Origin: Chrysemys picta bellii
Taxonomy: Eukaryota; Chordata; Testudines; Emydidae
Length of the DNA: 64,000 bases
NCBI RefSeq assembly: GCF_011386835.1
Contig: NC_088792.1
Location: 113,184,421 to 113,248,420 of the forward strand
Direction of reading: 5' to 3'
In this document: piece after piece, positions 37,003-48,133 of the stretch
How positions within the stretch are numbered: position 1 is the first letter of the stretch
Layout of the letters: each line of letters opens with the position of its first letter
The notes under the pieces: model-generated
What the model was told of the DNA's origin: nothing
The model's database searches: none
Seen by the model: only the letters and a program-made list of their open reading frames with translations
Program-made: the position numbers and the translations under genes

Positions 37003-37335
37003 CAGTGTTTCTCAAACTGGGGTCGCCGCTTGTGTAGGGAAAGCCCCTGAAGGACTGGGCTGGTTTGTTTACCTGCCCCATCCGCAGGTCCGACCGATCA
37101 CGGCTCCCACTGGCTGCAGTTCGCTGCTGCAGGCCAATGGGAGCTGCTGGAAGCGGCGGCCAGTACGTCCCTTGGCCCGTGCCGCTTCCAGCGGCTCCCA
37201 TTGGCTTGGTGCAGCAAACCATGGCCAGTGGGAGCCGCGATCGGCCGGACCTGCGGACGGGGCAGGTAAACAAACCAGCCCAGTCCTCCAGGGGCTTTTC
37301 CTACACAAGCAGCAACTCCAGTTTGAGAAACACTG
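37003..37335. mobile_element. fold-back hAT MITE, 333 bp
   Basis: The left end cagtgtttctcaaactgggg is inverted at the right (ccagtttgagaaacactg). It is flanked by a perfect 8-bp duplication aacttgac (36995-37002 and 37336-37343). The interior is a long GC-rich palindrome with ggtttgtttacctgcccc and its inverse ggggcaggtaaacaaacc. The core is closely like that of 4645-4970. Overlapping frames on both strands are artefacts of the palindrome. Confidence 0.93.
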
Positions 37336-37491
37336 AACTTGACAAAACCAAACAAACTAATAAAATGTTTCTCTGTCATCAAATCTGAATTTTTAATTAA
37401 AAAAAAAAGTTTCCATAAAAAAACTTCACTTAGCTCTGCTCAGGAGCATCCTTCATGGGCAATTCAGAATCATGGGGTGGCAGAACCAGAA

Positions 37492-37718
37492 GGCGTTGTT
37501 GTAACTGTGTTGGTCCCAGGATATTAGAGGGACAAGGTAGGTGAGGTAATATCTTCTATTGGACCAACTTCTGTTGGTGAAAGAGAGAGACAAGTTTTCA
37601 AGCTTACATAGAGCTCTTCTCCAGACCTGAAGAAGAGCTCTGTGTAAGCTACTGAAAGCTTGTCTCTCTCACCAAAAGAAGCTGGTTGAATAAAAGATAT
37701 TACCTCACTCACCGCCGT
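37492..37718. mobile_element. fold-back PLE 3' ends, subfamily B
   Basis: The left half (gtaactgtgttggtcccagg, then attggaccaacttctgttgg) is inverted in the right half (caccaaaagaagctggttga, then taaaagatattacctcact). The centre on the plus strand has CTGAAGA (37627-37633) and GAAA (37654-37657) around a degraded GAGCT/AGCTAC stem. Confidence 0.78.
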
Positions 37719-40700
37719 TCTCTTTGTGAGGGGGAAGAAAAAGGCTTTTTTTTAAAAAAAATCGAGGCAAGCTAGTGTAACACACAAGAGTGTTTTGTTT
37801 TTTCATGAATCTGTGAAAAGTATATATTTTGCTGACCACAGATCTATGCACAAGAGCTGCAAACTCTCCTCTCTCCTACGTAAGCCTCTCACGGTACTTT
37901 GTATGCAGCAATTCGACTTAGCTGGCAGACTCCCAGCAAGGCTTTTCCCAGCCCTGAAACTGCCCCCTCCCCTGCCACCTGCCAACCTTGCTTCCTGCAC
38001 ACATTTTTTCCTGATACCACTTTCTCCCATTACTTGCCTTCCTGTTTTGTCACTTACTTGCTGCCTTTTTATTTTTGGCTGACTAAGGAAAGATTTTAAC
38101 TCTGTCTCAGCTACCCAGATCCCATGGTGAATAGTAATTATAAATACAGAGATTAGATAGATGGAACCTTTAATCCAATCTCCCCTAAAGAATCAACTTT
38201 CGGACCAATTCTAAGTCACCATTTTCTGTACCACTCATTTTAAACCCAGTCATACTTTCAAAGCTACTTATACCCAAGCAAAATGAACTACTTATAGCAC
38301 CTGTGATGGATGAGACAGGCCTCTTTGCAAAAGATGTCTGATGAGCACAGGCCTGTCTGTGAGAAACCATTATGATGATCCATGGGTACACACATTACAT
38401 GCCCAGGCATTCTGATTCTCAGCGCCTAGCCACATCATGCAGCATCAAGAACAGACCTCAGGCCCAGAAGCATAAACCACCTTAGATCCAGTGAGCCAAG
38501 GGAACCATAACTAACTCGGCTAGTAAAGGGAGTCAAGAAGTCTGGCATACTCTATCTAGCCAAAGGCAGTTGTACACATACACACACACACCAGTCAGGG
38601 ATTTGAACAGAAGTAACATGAGGGTTTTGCTGCCCTATACAAGCTATACGTGCCTCTCATTGCTCACAGTCACGTTTACAATATTCATTCACGAAACATT
38701 AACTGCCTCTAGTGAAGTGGTGCTCATCACAAATCTTCTGCCTATTTGGTATCACTTCATGGCCCCCTGCCTGAGCTGGACTGACTGCTAGGGCCAATGG
38801 AGTGTACCGCCTAACCTGAAAGAAGTGATTGTGGAAGAGCCTGTCTGCTTTCTTTTAGGGATCTCTGGCAGCCAGTGCCTCTCCAAAAAGGTGTGAGCAC
38901 TTTAGCTGCACAGAGTGGACACAACTCTGTTGTATTGAGGGAATCTATTTCTTGGGGAGATTAACTGAAATCTAAGTTTAATTCATTTATAAAGTGTCTA
39001 TCCATGATACCTAATGCACCCATGAAACTCTCGTTGATTTCTAAAGAAGAATAGAATTTGATACATTTTGTGCCTGGGGATAGAAGTAGGATAATGTGTT
39101 TCACTCAGGAAGTGGAACAGAAACCCACAGAACAAATATACCAAAGAAAGGACCAAAGCATCTATTGTCATTGTAGGTGTTTACTGAGGTACTTGGATAA
39201 AAGTATCCCCAGGATTAAATGAAGAGACCATTACACATAACAAATTGGTGTATTTAAATTCATAGCCTCCAGACGGGTGGGCACATAAATTTGTAGGGAA
39301 AGATTCTGGTAGGGTAGATCATTTGTAACTGAGGTGAATCATCTTCAGATCTGGGAAAATCCTGATTACAGAGCACTAGAGAAAGGAAAGTGAGTGAAAA
39401 ATAATATGAATTGTATATGTCATATTAAGCAATTATGTAATTTGGCATTACTAATTGAGAAATAGAGTCAAAAGAGAGGGTTGAGATCTGAGCCTTTAAT
39501 AGGACCAACCTAGGTTCAATTATGTATGTTCATAACCTACTGTAACTCAAGATGGCATACTATATCTCACGATCCTCATCCAAGATGTGTGCTGCTGTGA
39601 AATGACCAATACAATTTTTCAACTAATTTAAATGTGTATACCTTTTTATCTATGAAAACTAAGTAAAGCAATGGAATTCAAAATTGTTGCTATGTATATT
39701 TTCCTGACCCATGGACATCAGGGGGATGCTGTACTGGTACACAGATCCTGATCCTCTATAGAGGTGTAGGATCAGGGTTTAAAACAACATTTAGGTCTTT
39801 AGTACTTCACGGTCTTGTTTTTACAGACAATGCCTTGTCTAGTTTTTGTTTTGTTTACTGTTTCTCTAATGTCTGTTGCTTATGTCTGTGACGTTTGGTC
39901 AACTATTATGGTGTGTACATACACACACACACACTCTCACTTTGTGTGTGCGCGCGCAGGGAGAACGAACCATCCCAATGCTAATGAGGGGTTGGTTTCC
40001 TGGTGAGATTTTTCTGGCCATCATATTATTTGCTATTTTCAGAATGTTGACATGTTCAGACATAAATTATTAATTTATTAATGTAACATCTCAACTATTC
40101 TTTTCCCCCTGGACAGCTGGCCCAGCTACAGTAAAGTTTATAGTCTAACTTTCAAAAATGCACCTAAGAAACGGCATTATTTATATCCATTGATCTGGTT
40201 GTGTATTTTTTGTTTTGCTGATGTACTTGGCACTGCAGCTGTTGCAACATAAAGATAGCTGTCAATATATATGGTCCAACAACTTGTCCTTCAGTTTCTT
40301 AGCAAGTCCTTTAGGCACACACTCACATGTGCCTGGTTTCAAGTCATTCCAATGAAATTTTTATTTGCATATTTCATTGATTCTCACTACCTAAGCAATA
40401 TGTCCCACAGTTGCTCATCGATTTTTCTTTGGTTGTAATTAGGAGAGTGCTTATCTTATTATCATCAGTTGGAATATCCAGAGAATTTCAATGAACCGGT
40501 AGTAGATTTTCCTAGCTCTGTTTATAAATTTCCAGACCAAAAATAAATTCTTAAATGAGTGTTAAGGTTGTAAATAAAAGTTAAGGGAAAATAACCTTTA
40601 AAATATTACATTTTTAGGGGGGGAAAAAGGTATTGAAAAGTTTGGGAAACTTTAAATTAAGGTAAAACTTTTTAAAAAATCAAAAGGTTAGAAAGCAAGA

Positions 40701-40864
40701 GATGCAGCCCTAAGCTCCTGCATACAACTTTAATTTTGCCCTGTATCCCAATCCAACCTCCACTCAGATTCTTGAAATAAATTTATGCTGGCACACAGCC
40801 TATATTCAATACATATCCCTACTCTATTGTGCCATACCCTACTAAACATAATGCCTCAGATAAT
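37719..40864. other. unassigned 3.1-kb stretch
   Basis: No gene or bounded repeat. Short CA runs lie near 38574-38590 and 39919-39935. Confidence 0.45.
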
Positions 40865-41010
40865 CAGATTGTATGTGGCACCTTATAGACTAACAGACGT
40901 ATTGGAGCATAAGCTTTTGTGGGTGAATACCCACTTCATCAGACGCATGTAGTGGAAATTTCCAGAGGCAGGTATAAATATGCAGGCAAGAGATAATGAG
41001 GTTAGTTCAA

Positions 41011-41345
41011 TCAGGGAGGATGAGGCTCTCTTCTAGCAGTTGAGGTGTGAACACCAAGGGAGGAGAAACTGCTTTTGTAGTTGGCTAGCCATTCACAGTC
41101 TTTGTTTAATCCTGAGCTGATGGTGTCAAATTTGCAAATGAACTGAAGTTCAGCAGTTTCTCTTTGAAGTCTGGTCCTGAAGATTTTTTTGCTGTAGGAT
41201 GGCTACCTTTAAATCTGCTATTGTGTGTCCAGGGAGGTTGAAGTGTTCTCCTACAGGTTTTTGTATATTGCCATTCCTAATATCTGACTTGTGTCCATTT
41301 ATCCTTTTACGTAGGGATTGTTCAGTTTGGCCCATGTTATCTCTA
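41011..41345 (-). pseudogene. PLE GIY-YIG endonuclease, C-terminal remnant
   Basis: On the minus strand from about 41332 the frame reads GQTEQSLRKRINGHKSDI, then KPVGEHFNLPGHT. This is the C-terminal half of a GIY-YIG endonuclease domain as found in PLEs: the arginine and histidine after the YIG glycine, and the HFNLPGH block. A one-base frameshift near 41150-41160 breaks it. In the next frame the C-terminus continues with FICKFDTISSGLNKDCEWL and ends PHPP-stop at 41011, matching the PLE at 35048. The upstream GIY-YIG signature itself and the RT domain are missing. Confidence 0.82.
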
Positions 41346-41401
41346 GACTGATTCTTACCTGCATATTTATACCTGCTTCTGGAAATTTCCACTACATGTG
41401 T

Positions 41402-41439
41402 CTGATGAAGTGGGTATTCCCCCACGAAAGCTTATGCTC
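41402..41439 (+). ncRNA. best preserved hammerhead-like motif
   Basis: CTGATGA (41402-41408), stem II GTGGG (41410-41414) / CCCAC (41421-41425) with loop tattcc, GAAA (41426-41429). Stem III is A-G-C (41429-41431) / loop TTAT / G-C-T (41436-41438), and C at 41439 is the cleavage base. Every core position of a minimal type I hammerhead is present. The mirror copy on the minus strand (40903-40942) has the core G of GAAA changed to A. Whether stem I forms is unclear from one copy. Confidence 0.65.
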
Positions 41440-41541
41440 CAATACGTCTGTTAGTCTATAAGGTGCCACAGGACTCTTTGTCACTTTTTACAGATCCAGA
41501 TTAATACGGCTACCCCTCTGATACTTGACAGATTGTATGTG

Positions 41542-43558
41542 CCACTTACACAATCATATACTGTCCTCTAATTCACCGTCCATTGAAAAGGCAGCAACAT
41601 TAACATCTCACCACTTCATATACACAACACATAACACATTCAGTTCACATCCAATCTTAATATTTATATTATTGTAGGATAAAGATGCTGCAATCAGATG
41701 CCATACAAGCAAATAACGATATAGAATCTCTAGGTCAGGGGCTGTAATCTGAGAAGACATGTGATATACAACAGGTATAGGGAGAGGAATATAGTCAAAC
41801 ACTTCCCTACATCTGCAATTGTTCTTCATTCTTATAAATACACACAGTAAGTGTCAGCTCTTTTTGTGTGACTCTTAGCCTAGCCATCATATCTGTCTAC
41901 TTTCTTAAAGGTGTCACAACAAAGGAAGGTCTCAAGGAGAGCATCTTATGGGTCAGTTCAGGGAAGGCACTACCTGTGTAAGGGGCAGCATAGAAAAAAG
42001 CACTGAGACATTTTTGTGAGATACTGACAATTAAGTGGACGAGACTGGCATAGTGGCGAGAAATGTACCAATATAGTTACCTCAGGCTAATCAATGGAAG
42101 TTTTACTACCATATTAGCCTCTTACTATTCACAATGGACAGACTCCCTTGTGCACATCCTAAAACTCTGCATATTCATAATTCAGCTACACCTACTCTGT
42201 AACAGAAATGATCTTGGACGTTGTTAAAGTGTCCTCAGGTGAGGCTGCAGACTTCTTAAGATCCATAGGCAAACCACCAAAGTATATGAGGTTTAAGATG
42301 CCCTTAGCCACCAATGTTAGTAGCCAAGTCACCAAGGCATACAAGAGTTTGAGATGTCAACTCTAGTATTTATCATACACTTGCATCTACCTTATGTGGA
42401 GAATGCACAGAGTGGCAGGGATATAGGACAGAGTTAAGGTTAACTCTCTACTTCCATACTTGCAAGGCTTGGGGAATTCTGAATTGTAACCATAACTTAA
42501 GTTTCTAGGTGTAAACATTATGCCAAGTCTTTCAGACTCCCGTATTTCAGACAGCTTTTCCCGTTTTCCTCATAATATTCTCCTCTGATCACAGACCAGG
42601 GTGTTTGACATTTGACATAGATAAGACCATTCCTGAGCATTGTACATGGAATGGGGGCAAAGACTAGGCTTCTAATGGAAAGCTCATTAAAACTGTAACT
42701 ATGAAGAAACTGTCACCTTCTCCATATTAACAGAGGGTCACTTTTGAAAATTTTACTTATGAGCCTGACTCCTATTTTCAAAAGTGGCAGTCACCTTGTC
42801 ATTTATGAAAACGGGAGCTAGGCACTTTTGAAACTTTTATCCTATGTTTCTATTTGCCCGAACTTATTGTTCTAACAGCATTCCTTACAGCTAACCACAC
42901 TTTCAATCTGAATGAATCAACTATACGAGTTGCATATATTGGTCTTCTTTGCAGACAGTAGACTGTTCTACTGCTCAGTCCATTTATCTAATGAGAAGGA
43001 TGTCTAGCAACATTATTATTTTCCAAATGATAAGGGGATTTGACATGACATTCCCCATTAAATGTAGTTAACTAAAAAAAAAAAAAAAAACTTTACTCAT
43101 GCAAGAAATCTCTACTTACTGAAGGAGATTCATTAACTTTGGTGAAACTACTTACACAGGTAAGAGACTGTAATAACGGACCCTATATGAAAACAAAGCT
43201 AAGGCTGGGGTTTTAATCAAAGACAAGATACACAGAACCAAATTTGTTAAAACATGCATGGATGGATGCAAATCAATAACTGTCCATGTAAAATGTCTGC
43301 ATGCAGCTGCACACACAGATCCTGTTCTGGCTCTGCGACTGTGGATCTTCCCCCAGGACAGAACTGTTGTGATTCTGTTGAGCAAGGTGGAGGGGGACGC
43401 AAGATTTGGAGGGGTTGCACAGGCCCCATGTGGAGTGAAGCCTGGCTCTGCGAGGGCTCCCTCAGTAGAATATTTAGGAGGCAATAAAGCAGGCTGAGGA
43501 AGGAGGGAAGACCAGGGACCTCACAGTACTCCACCCCAAGGCAGGGTGTGGAAGGAGC
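41542..43558. other. unassigned 2-kb stretch
   Basis: No gene. A poly-A run lies at about 43073-43091. The part 43340-43550 is GC-rich and precedes the LTR, but I could not assign it. Confidence 0.4.
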
Positions 43559-44205
43559 TGTACTGGGGTGGTCACCCCGCTCCGGCCCTGAAGAGGTTAA
43601 AGCAGCCCTGGAGAGGGCTGTGGCTGGAAAAAGCTGGGCTGATTGGAGAAGCAGCCACAGCTGGCCCTATAAGAGGGCTGAGGGCCAGAGGCTGAGGAGG
43701 ATTTTCCCTCCAGCTTCAGAGGGAGAAGGACCTAGCTGCCTGGGAGTTGAGAGTGCAGGCAACAGAGCAGGGCTGGGGAAAGGCGAGAGGAGCTGGGGAG
43801 CTCCTGCCTGGCAACTCCCCAGGCTGCCGGCCCTGTGCAAGGCCAAACCAGGTACTGGGGTTGCAGAAGCTGCAGCCCAGGGGTTAGGCAAAGGCAGCAG
43901 GTCCAAACCCAGCTTTGCCAATGATGAATGGCTTGTACACTGCAGTCTGCCCCAATGAGCGGGGGCTAGATGGAGACTGGCAGTAGCCATACACTGAGGC
44001 GAGGTGGGGATAGAGGGTTGGGGGTTCCCCAGGGAGGGGAGATCTGTTGGGGTTACTTCCAGGGGGCAGCTCCCAAGGTAAAGGGGCACCAGGGTCCGGG
44101 AGGGACACGGGGGGCCAGAGACAGGTGGGACACCGGCTGACAGAGGGTGCTAATTCCCTGGACGACCAGCAAGAGGCGCCGCATCGGTGAATCGTCGCCC
44201 CGCCA
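43559..44205 (+). mobile_element. solo LTR
   Basis: Begins tgtactgggg and ends cgcca. It is flanked by a 7-bp match aaggagc (43552-43558 and 44206-44212), longer than the usual 4-6 bp, so part of it may be chance. A TATA box (tataag, 43668-43673) is in the right place. The 3' region tggacgaccagcaagaggcg is the inverse of the 3' region of the LTR at 34836-35791. No internal coding sequence. Frames here are GC-driven. Confidence 0.65.
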
Positions 44206-44212
44206 AAGGAGC

Positions 44213-47200
44213 ACAGAGGAATTCGTCAATCAATTAGCTGGACTAGCTTCTGCAAAGTTGTTTCCAAGCATTGTGAGACTGATGGTGGTCAGATTTCCTT
44301 TTTGTGCATTGCATTTAACTGCTTTGCAAACTCCTGCTCAACTGCATGTTTTCTACACGGAATTCAGCGATTGCTTATACCCCTCACCTCCCCCCCGCCC
44401 CCCCCCCCCCCACACACACACCCTAACTCATGTTTTGCAGGTGAAACTTAAAGCACCAGCCTTTGAAACTGAGCCCTCTGCAGGGACTTTCATTGTAGGT
44501 TAAAATGTAAAAAATATTAAATGCTGAGAGTACATCTACATTTACAGAAACAGTGAATCTCCATTGTGTATTATATTGTATTATTTGCTAAACAGTATGC
44601 TACACTGCCCAGTTGAGTGCGTTCAAAATGAAAGACCCTGTTGTAATGCATGTATGCAAGCAGGAGGCGTTAATATTGCCATGGGAACCTGACTTGTGTG
44701 AATTAATTTTCACTTCCACTGTACATTTAGAGCTGTATGAAAGTTTACCAGTGAAACCTGAAGCCCCATAAATCTCACCTGGCTTCATGTTTTATTAAAA
44801 ACATGAAAGATCAGATTTGTCAAAAGATTCAATAAGGTTCACTGACCTTCTAAACAGACCTGGTACTGCTTAAAAATAAAACACTAAAGAACAGAACTGT
44901 TTGCAAAAGTACATAGTTTAAAATCCTTAGTCTGGTCTTAAGAGACTCGTCTACTGGGGAAGGCAGGGCCTCAGTCTCCACTGTAACATCATTACAATGA
45001 TGGAATTGTATAATCTACACAGCAGAACACATTGGGGTCCTGATTGACACGATCCACAGGAGTCCTGGGGGGTGGAGGGGGCGCTGAGAGGGAGGAATAT
45101 TTTTGTGGTTCCCCTTGCAGAATTTCTTCTGAGTTGGCATTGGGGTGGGACTGCCCTTCTCCCATTGGAGAAGCAATTCGGGGGCTGAATCCACTCCTCA
45201 AATCTAAGAGAATCCACAGGAAGACTGGACAACTTACATCGGTGCTACACTGACAGGGACTGCCCTGTGGCTGCCCTTGAAACTTATCAAAACCCTTTAA
45301 GGGGGATGGCCTAGGGACAGTGGGCTCTGCAAAAGAGTTATTATAGCCCAAGACTGTAATGATTTTGCTGAATGTTTCTGTCAGTGGTGGCCTGCACCCT
45401 CTCCACACACAACTCTCAGACTATAGAGTCCCAAGCAAGTGAGGACTGTGATTTCGAGGCAGTTATTCCTCTTTTCCCCCTGGAAGTAAAGTGGTCCTCA
45501 TGTGGATCCCTATAGGCCATCTGTTCCTTTGTTGTCCAGCTGTCACCATCTTTAGCCAGCAAATACAACTCTCCTTAAGGTCCTGATTCCCATGCTCATT
45601 AAAGTCAATGGGAGGCTTTCCATTGACTTCAATGGGCTTTGTACTGGGCCCTGAATATTGACATTATCCCTTGCTTAATAATGTATCCATCTCTTGGCAG
45701 ATCAGAAGCATCGTATGTAGGACAGCATCCGTCTTTCATGCCCCCAGATTTACCTCATAGCTCTAAGGAGAAGGCAATTGGGACTCCTGATGGCTCTGCT
45801 GTGAAATTTAAGTGTGTCTATTGTGATTATAATTATGAACTCTAGCAGAAAGAATAATTTCTGTGCCTCATTTATTTTAAACTGACCCACTTCTGTCATG
45901 TGAGAACTCTGGGGTAAGGTCTGTGAAGAAGCATTCATCTTCTCTATGTCTCTAACCTGTCAATGTCCTTTCTGAAGATTCCCACTCTTCCTCCAAAAAC
46001 ACTGGCTTCTGCAGGCAAGATAAGTGGAGGGAGGCATCTTACATATCCAAGCAGAGAGGGAGTATAGTACACAGCTCATGCACTCTCACTTCGGGATGTG
46101 AGAATGCTCCTCATTTTGCGGAAGAGCAGGAACTTGAAACTCAAAGGCAAAACACACGTCCTTAGTAAACATCTCCTCCAGGAAAGCAGTGCCCTCTGTA
46201 ACCCTGATTAGCACCTCTTGCTGGCACGCGAGGATAACACTGAATGTTTTCTGAGGACATAACCCTATGATTTTCCACACACTCCTCTCTGATCATCATT
46301 GCTAGTTTGCTGAATAGTGCTATTTAGGAGACAATTCCCTGCCACACAAAACTCTACATTTAGCCCAGTTTTTAAAGAGGCCTCTGATTTTAACCATTGG
46401 CTTCAGCTGGAGTTGTGGGTACTCAGTACTTCCAAAAGCAGGTCCTTAAAGGGTGACATAAGAGTCCTAGTGATGGACTCCTCAGGAGTCAAACCTAATG
46501 AGCTCGTCTCCTAGCATGTATTACACATTACATCTAGAGACAAGGAAGCCTTTTAATCCCACTTGACGTTTGGAAAGTTACATCCCTGAAGTAGACAAAA
46601 TATTATTTATCATTTTTTATAATTAATCTGGACAGATTTGGTCTCCAATTGTGTGATGGATAAACAGATTTCTATTCCAGCATAAACGATGACCATATTA
46701 TATTATCAGTTAATAAATACGGTAATATGAAAAACAGAATTTTACTTTAAAAAATACTCTAAGTATACTTATAATATTTCCTAACATGGTTTGTCATGTT
46801 TGGAGAATAAAATGCATTTTTACTGGTATTTTAATGTTTTATGTTAGTGTGCAAATACATCACTAAATGATGTCAATGGAGTCATCATGTTTTTGGCATT
46901 TGAAACAGACTGAGCTGGTAAACAATTCCATACAGAGCATGGAAATAACATTTTTGAAATGGCCAAGTTATCCAGACATTTAATAAAAATGAATGGGACC
47001 AATCATGCCTTTAGACTTGTGGATTTAAATAAGCTTGTCAGCTATGTAGTTCATTCCCATGATAAACCAGTGTTTTCAAACAAGCATTTTTAAAAGGCTA
47101 TTAAAAAAGATACCTTGAAGAAAAATTTCTAAAAAATATTTGTGTGGGCACACAAAGCTGTATTTGGTTAAAGAGCCACATTTTTCAGGCATATTTTCCT

Positions 47201-48133
47201 GCTGTGTAGACTATAGGCAGAAACAGAACGAGGACACTGGCTAAGAAACCCAGTGCAGTGGCTTTCAGCATTTCAATTAGTGCTTGGAATAAAGCTACAG
47301 TACAGCGCCTGCTGCAGAGGGTCAGTGCACTTGTATTGGAAGTGAAGCTGGCTCCTGCAAAATTTATAACTGGCTTATTCGTGTGTGCCCTAAAACTAGC
47401 AGTTCTCTAAGGTCTGGTCTGAGCAGTCTCCCCTGGTTTATGATCCTTGTGAATAATGCTGGCAAAAGTGAGGCAAGATGTGTGTGTAAGGTGCAGATTA
47501 GAATCAAGAGAGAGAAATCCCAATTATACATGCAGATTTAAGAAAATAAGATGACATGGGCAAATTCCTGAGGCTAAGACGGTGGGAAAATATTTTAAAA
47601 TGGAAAGTCTCTCCCATCAGTTCAGTGAATTACTATAGAACACTTCTTAGTGCAATGTACTAATAAATTATATAGTAATCCATCGAACTGTAACCATGTC
47701 CTGTAGTCCTTAGGCATACAGAACAGTCATGTGAAGCCTTTGAGAATGAAATGGGCACCAAGATTGTTGGACTGGGCACTTAATTACTGCTGATTTTATG
47801 AGAGCAGTTATTGTGTAAATTACAGCATAATTACAATTTCTTCTTAGACATTATTTGGGTGTGAAGTATGTTTAAGCATCAAACATGCAATCTGTTAAGC
47901 ACCAGCTGTGAGATTTTGAGCCCTTCAGCTCCCACTGATGTCACTGGGATTTGCAGGGGCTCAGCCTTTACAGGATTGGGCCCTTAGGCCAGAATTTCCA
48001 GAAGCGGATGCTCAGCCTGGTACCCGTGGACCAGTGTGACTAAGAGCATCCCAATGCCAGAGGGCAAAAGGCTCTGGTATCAGGTAGTGCATTTCAGCTG
48101 GCCTCATTAGTTCAGTGTATCCCAATTCACTTA
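44213..48133. other. unassigned 3.9-kb stretch
   Basis: No gene. A C run followed by CA lies at 44390-44420. A near-perfect short palindrome lies at 45600-45640 (aaagtcaatgggaggctttc and ccattgacttcaatg). About 46500-47100 is AT-rich and apparently non-repetitive; it could be old unique DNA. Confidence 0.45.
45600..45640. repeat. short palindromic repeat
   Basis: attaaagtcaatgggaggct and the following ttccattgacttcaatggg form a hairpin. Degenerate relatives with the same caatggg/cccattg core are scattered in the window (for example near 3066-3130, 4200-4235 and 62935-62955). Confidence 0.6.

Larger units (their letters stand above)
40878..41528 (-). mobile_element. Penelope-like element, 5'-truncated, inverted ends
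   Basis: Flanked by a perfect 13-bp duplication cagattgtatgtg (40865-40877 and 41529-41541). On the minus strand, from right to left: an inverted copy of the 3' end (41528 to about 41350), a fragment of the GIY-YIG endonuclease frame, the C-terminal tail with a stop near 41011, and the 3' end. The two ends (40885-40990 and about 41360-41470) are inverted repeats of each other. A 5'-truncated PLE with an inverted 3'-end copy is a known PLE insertion form. Reverse transcriptase is absent. Confidence 0.9.

Noticed and set aside
36959..37388. Several overlapping frames of 79-112 codons
   Set aside because: They mirror each other because the hAT MITE is palindromic.
41380..41450. Fully paired hammerhead including stem I
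   Set aside because: The sequences on both sides of the core (actacatgtgt and caatacgtctg) give only scattered pairs, so I do not claim an active ribozyme for this copy.
43548..44108. Frames of 136-140 codons
   Set aside because: They overlap a solo LTR with TSD and have no domain or conserved start context.
46500..47200. Conserved non-coding element or enhancer
   Set aside because: The region looks unique and AT-rich, but conservation cannot be judged without other genomes.
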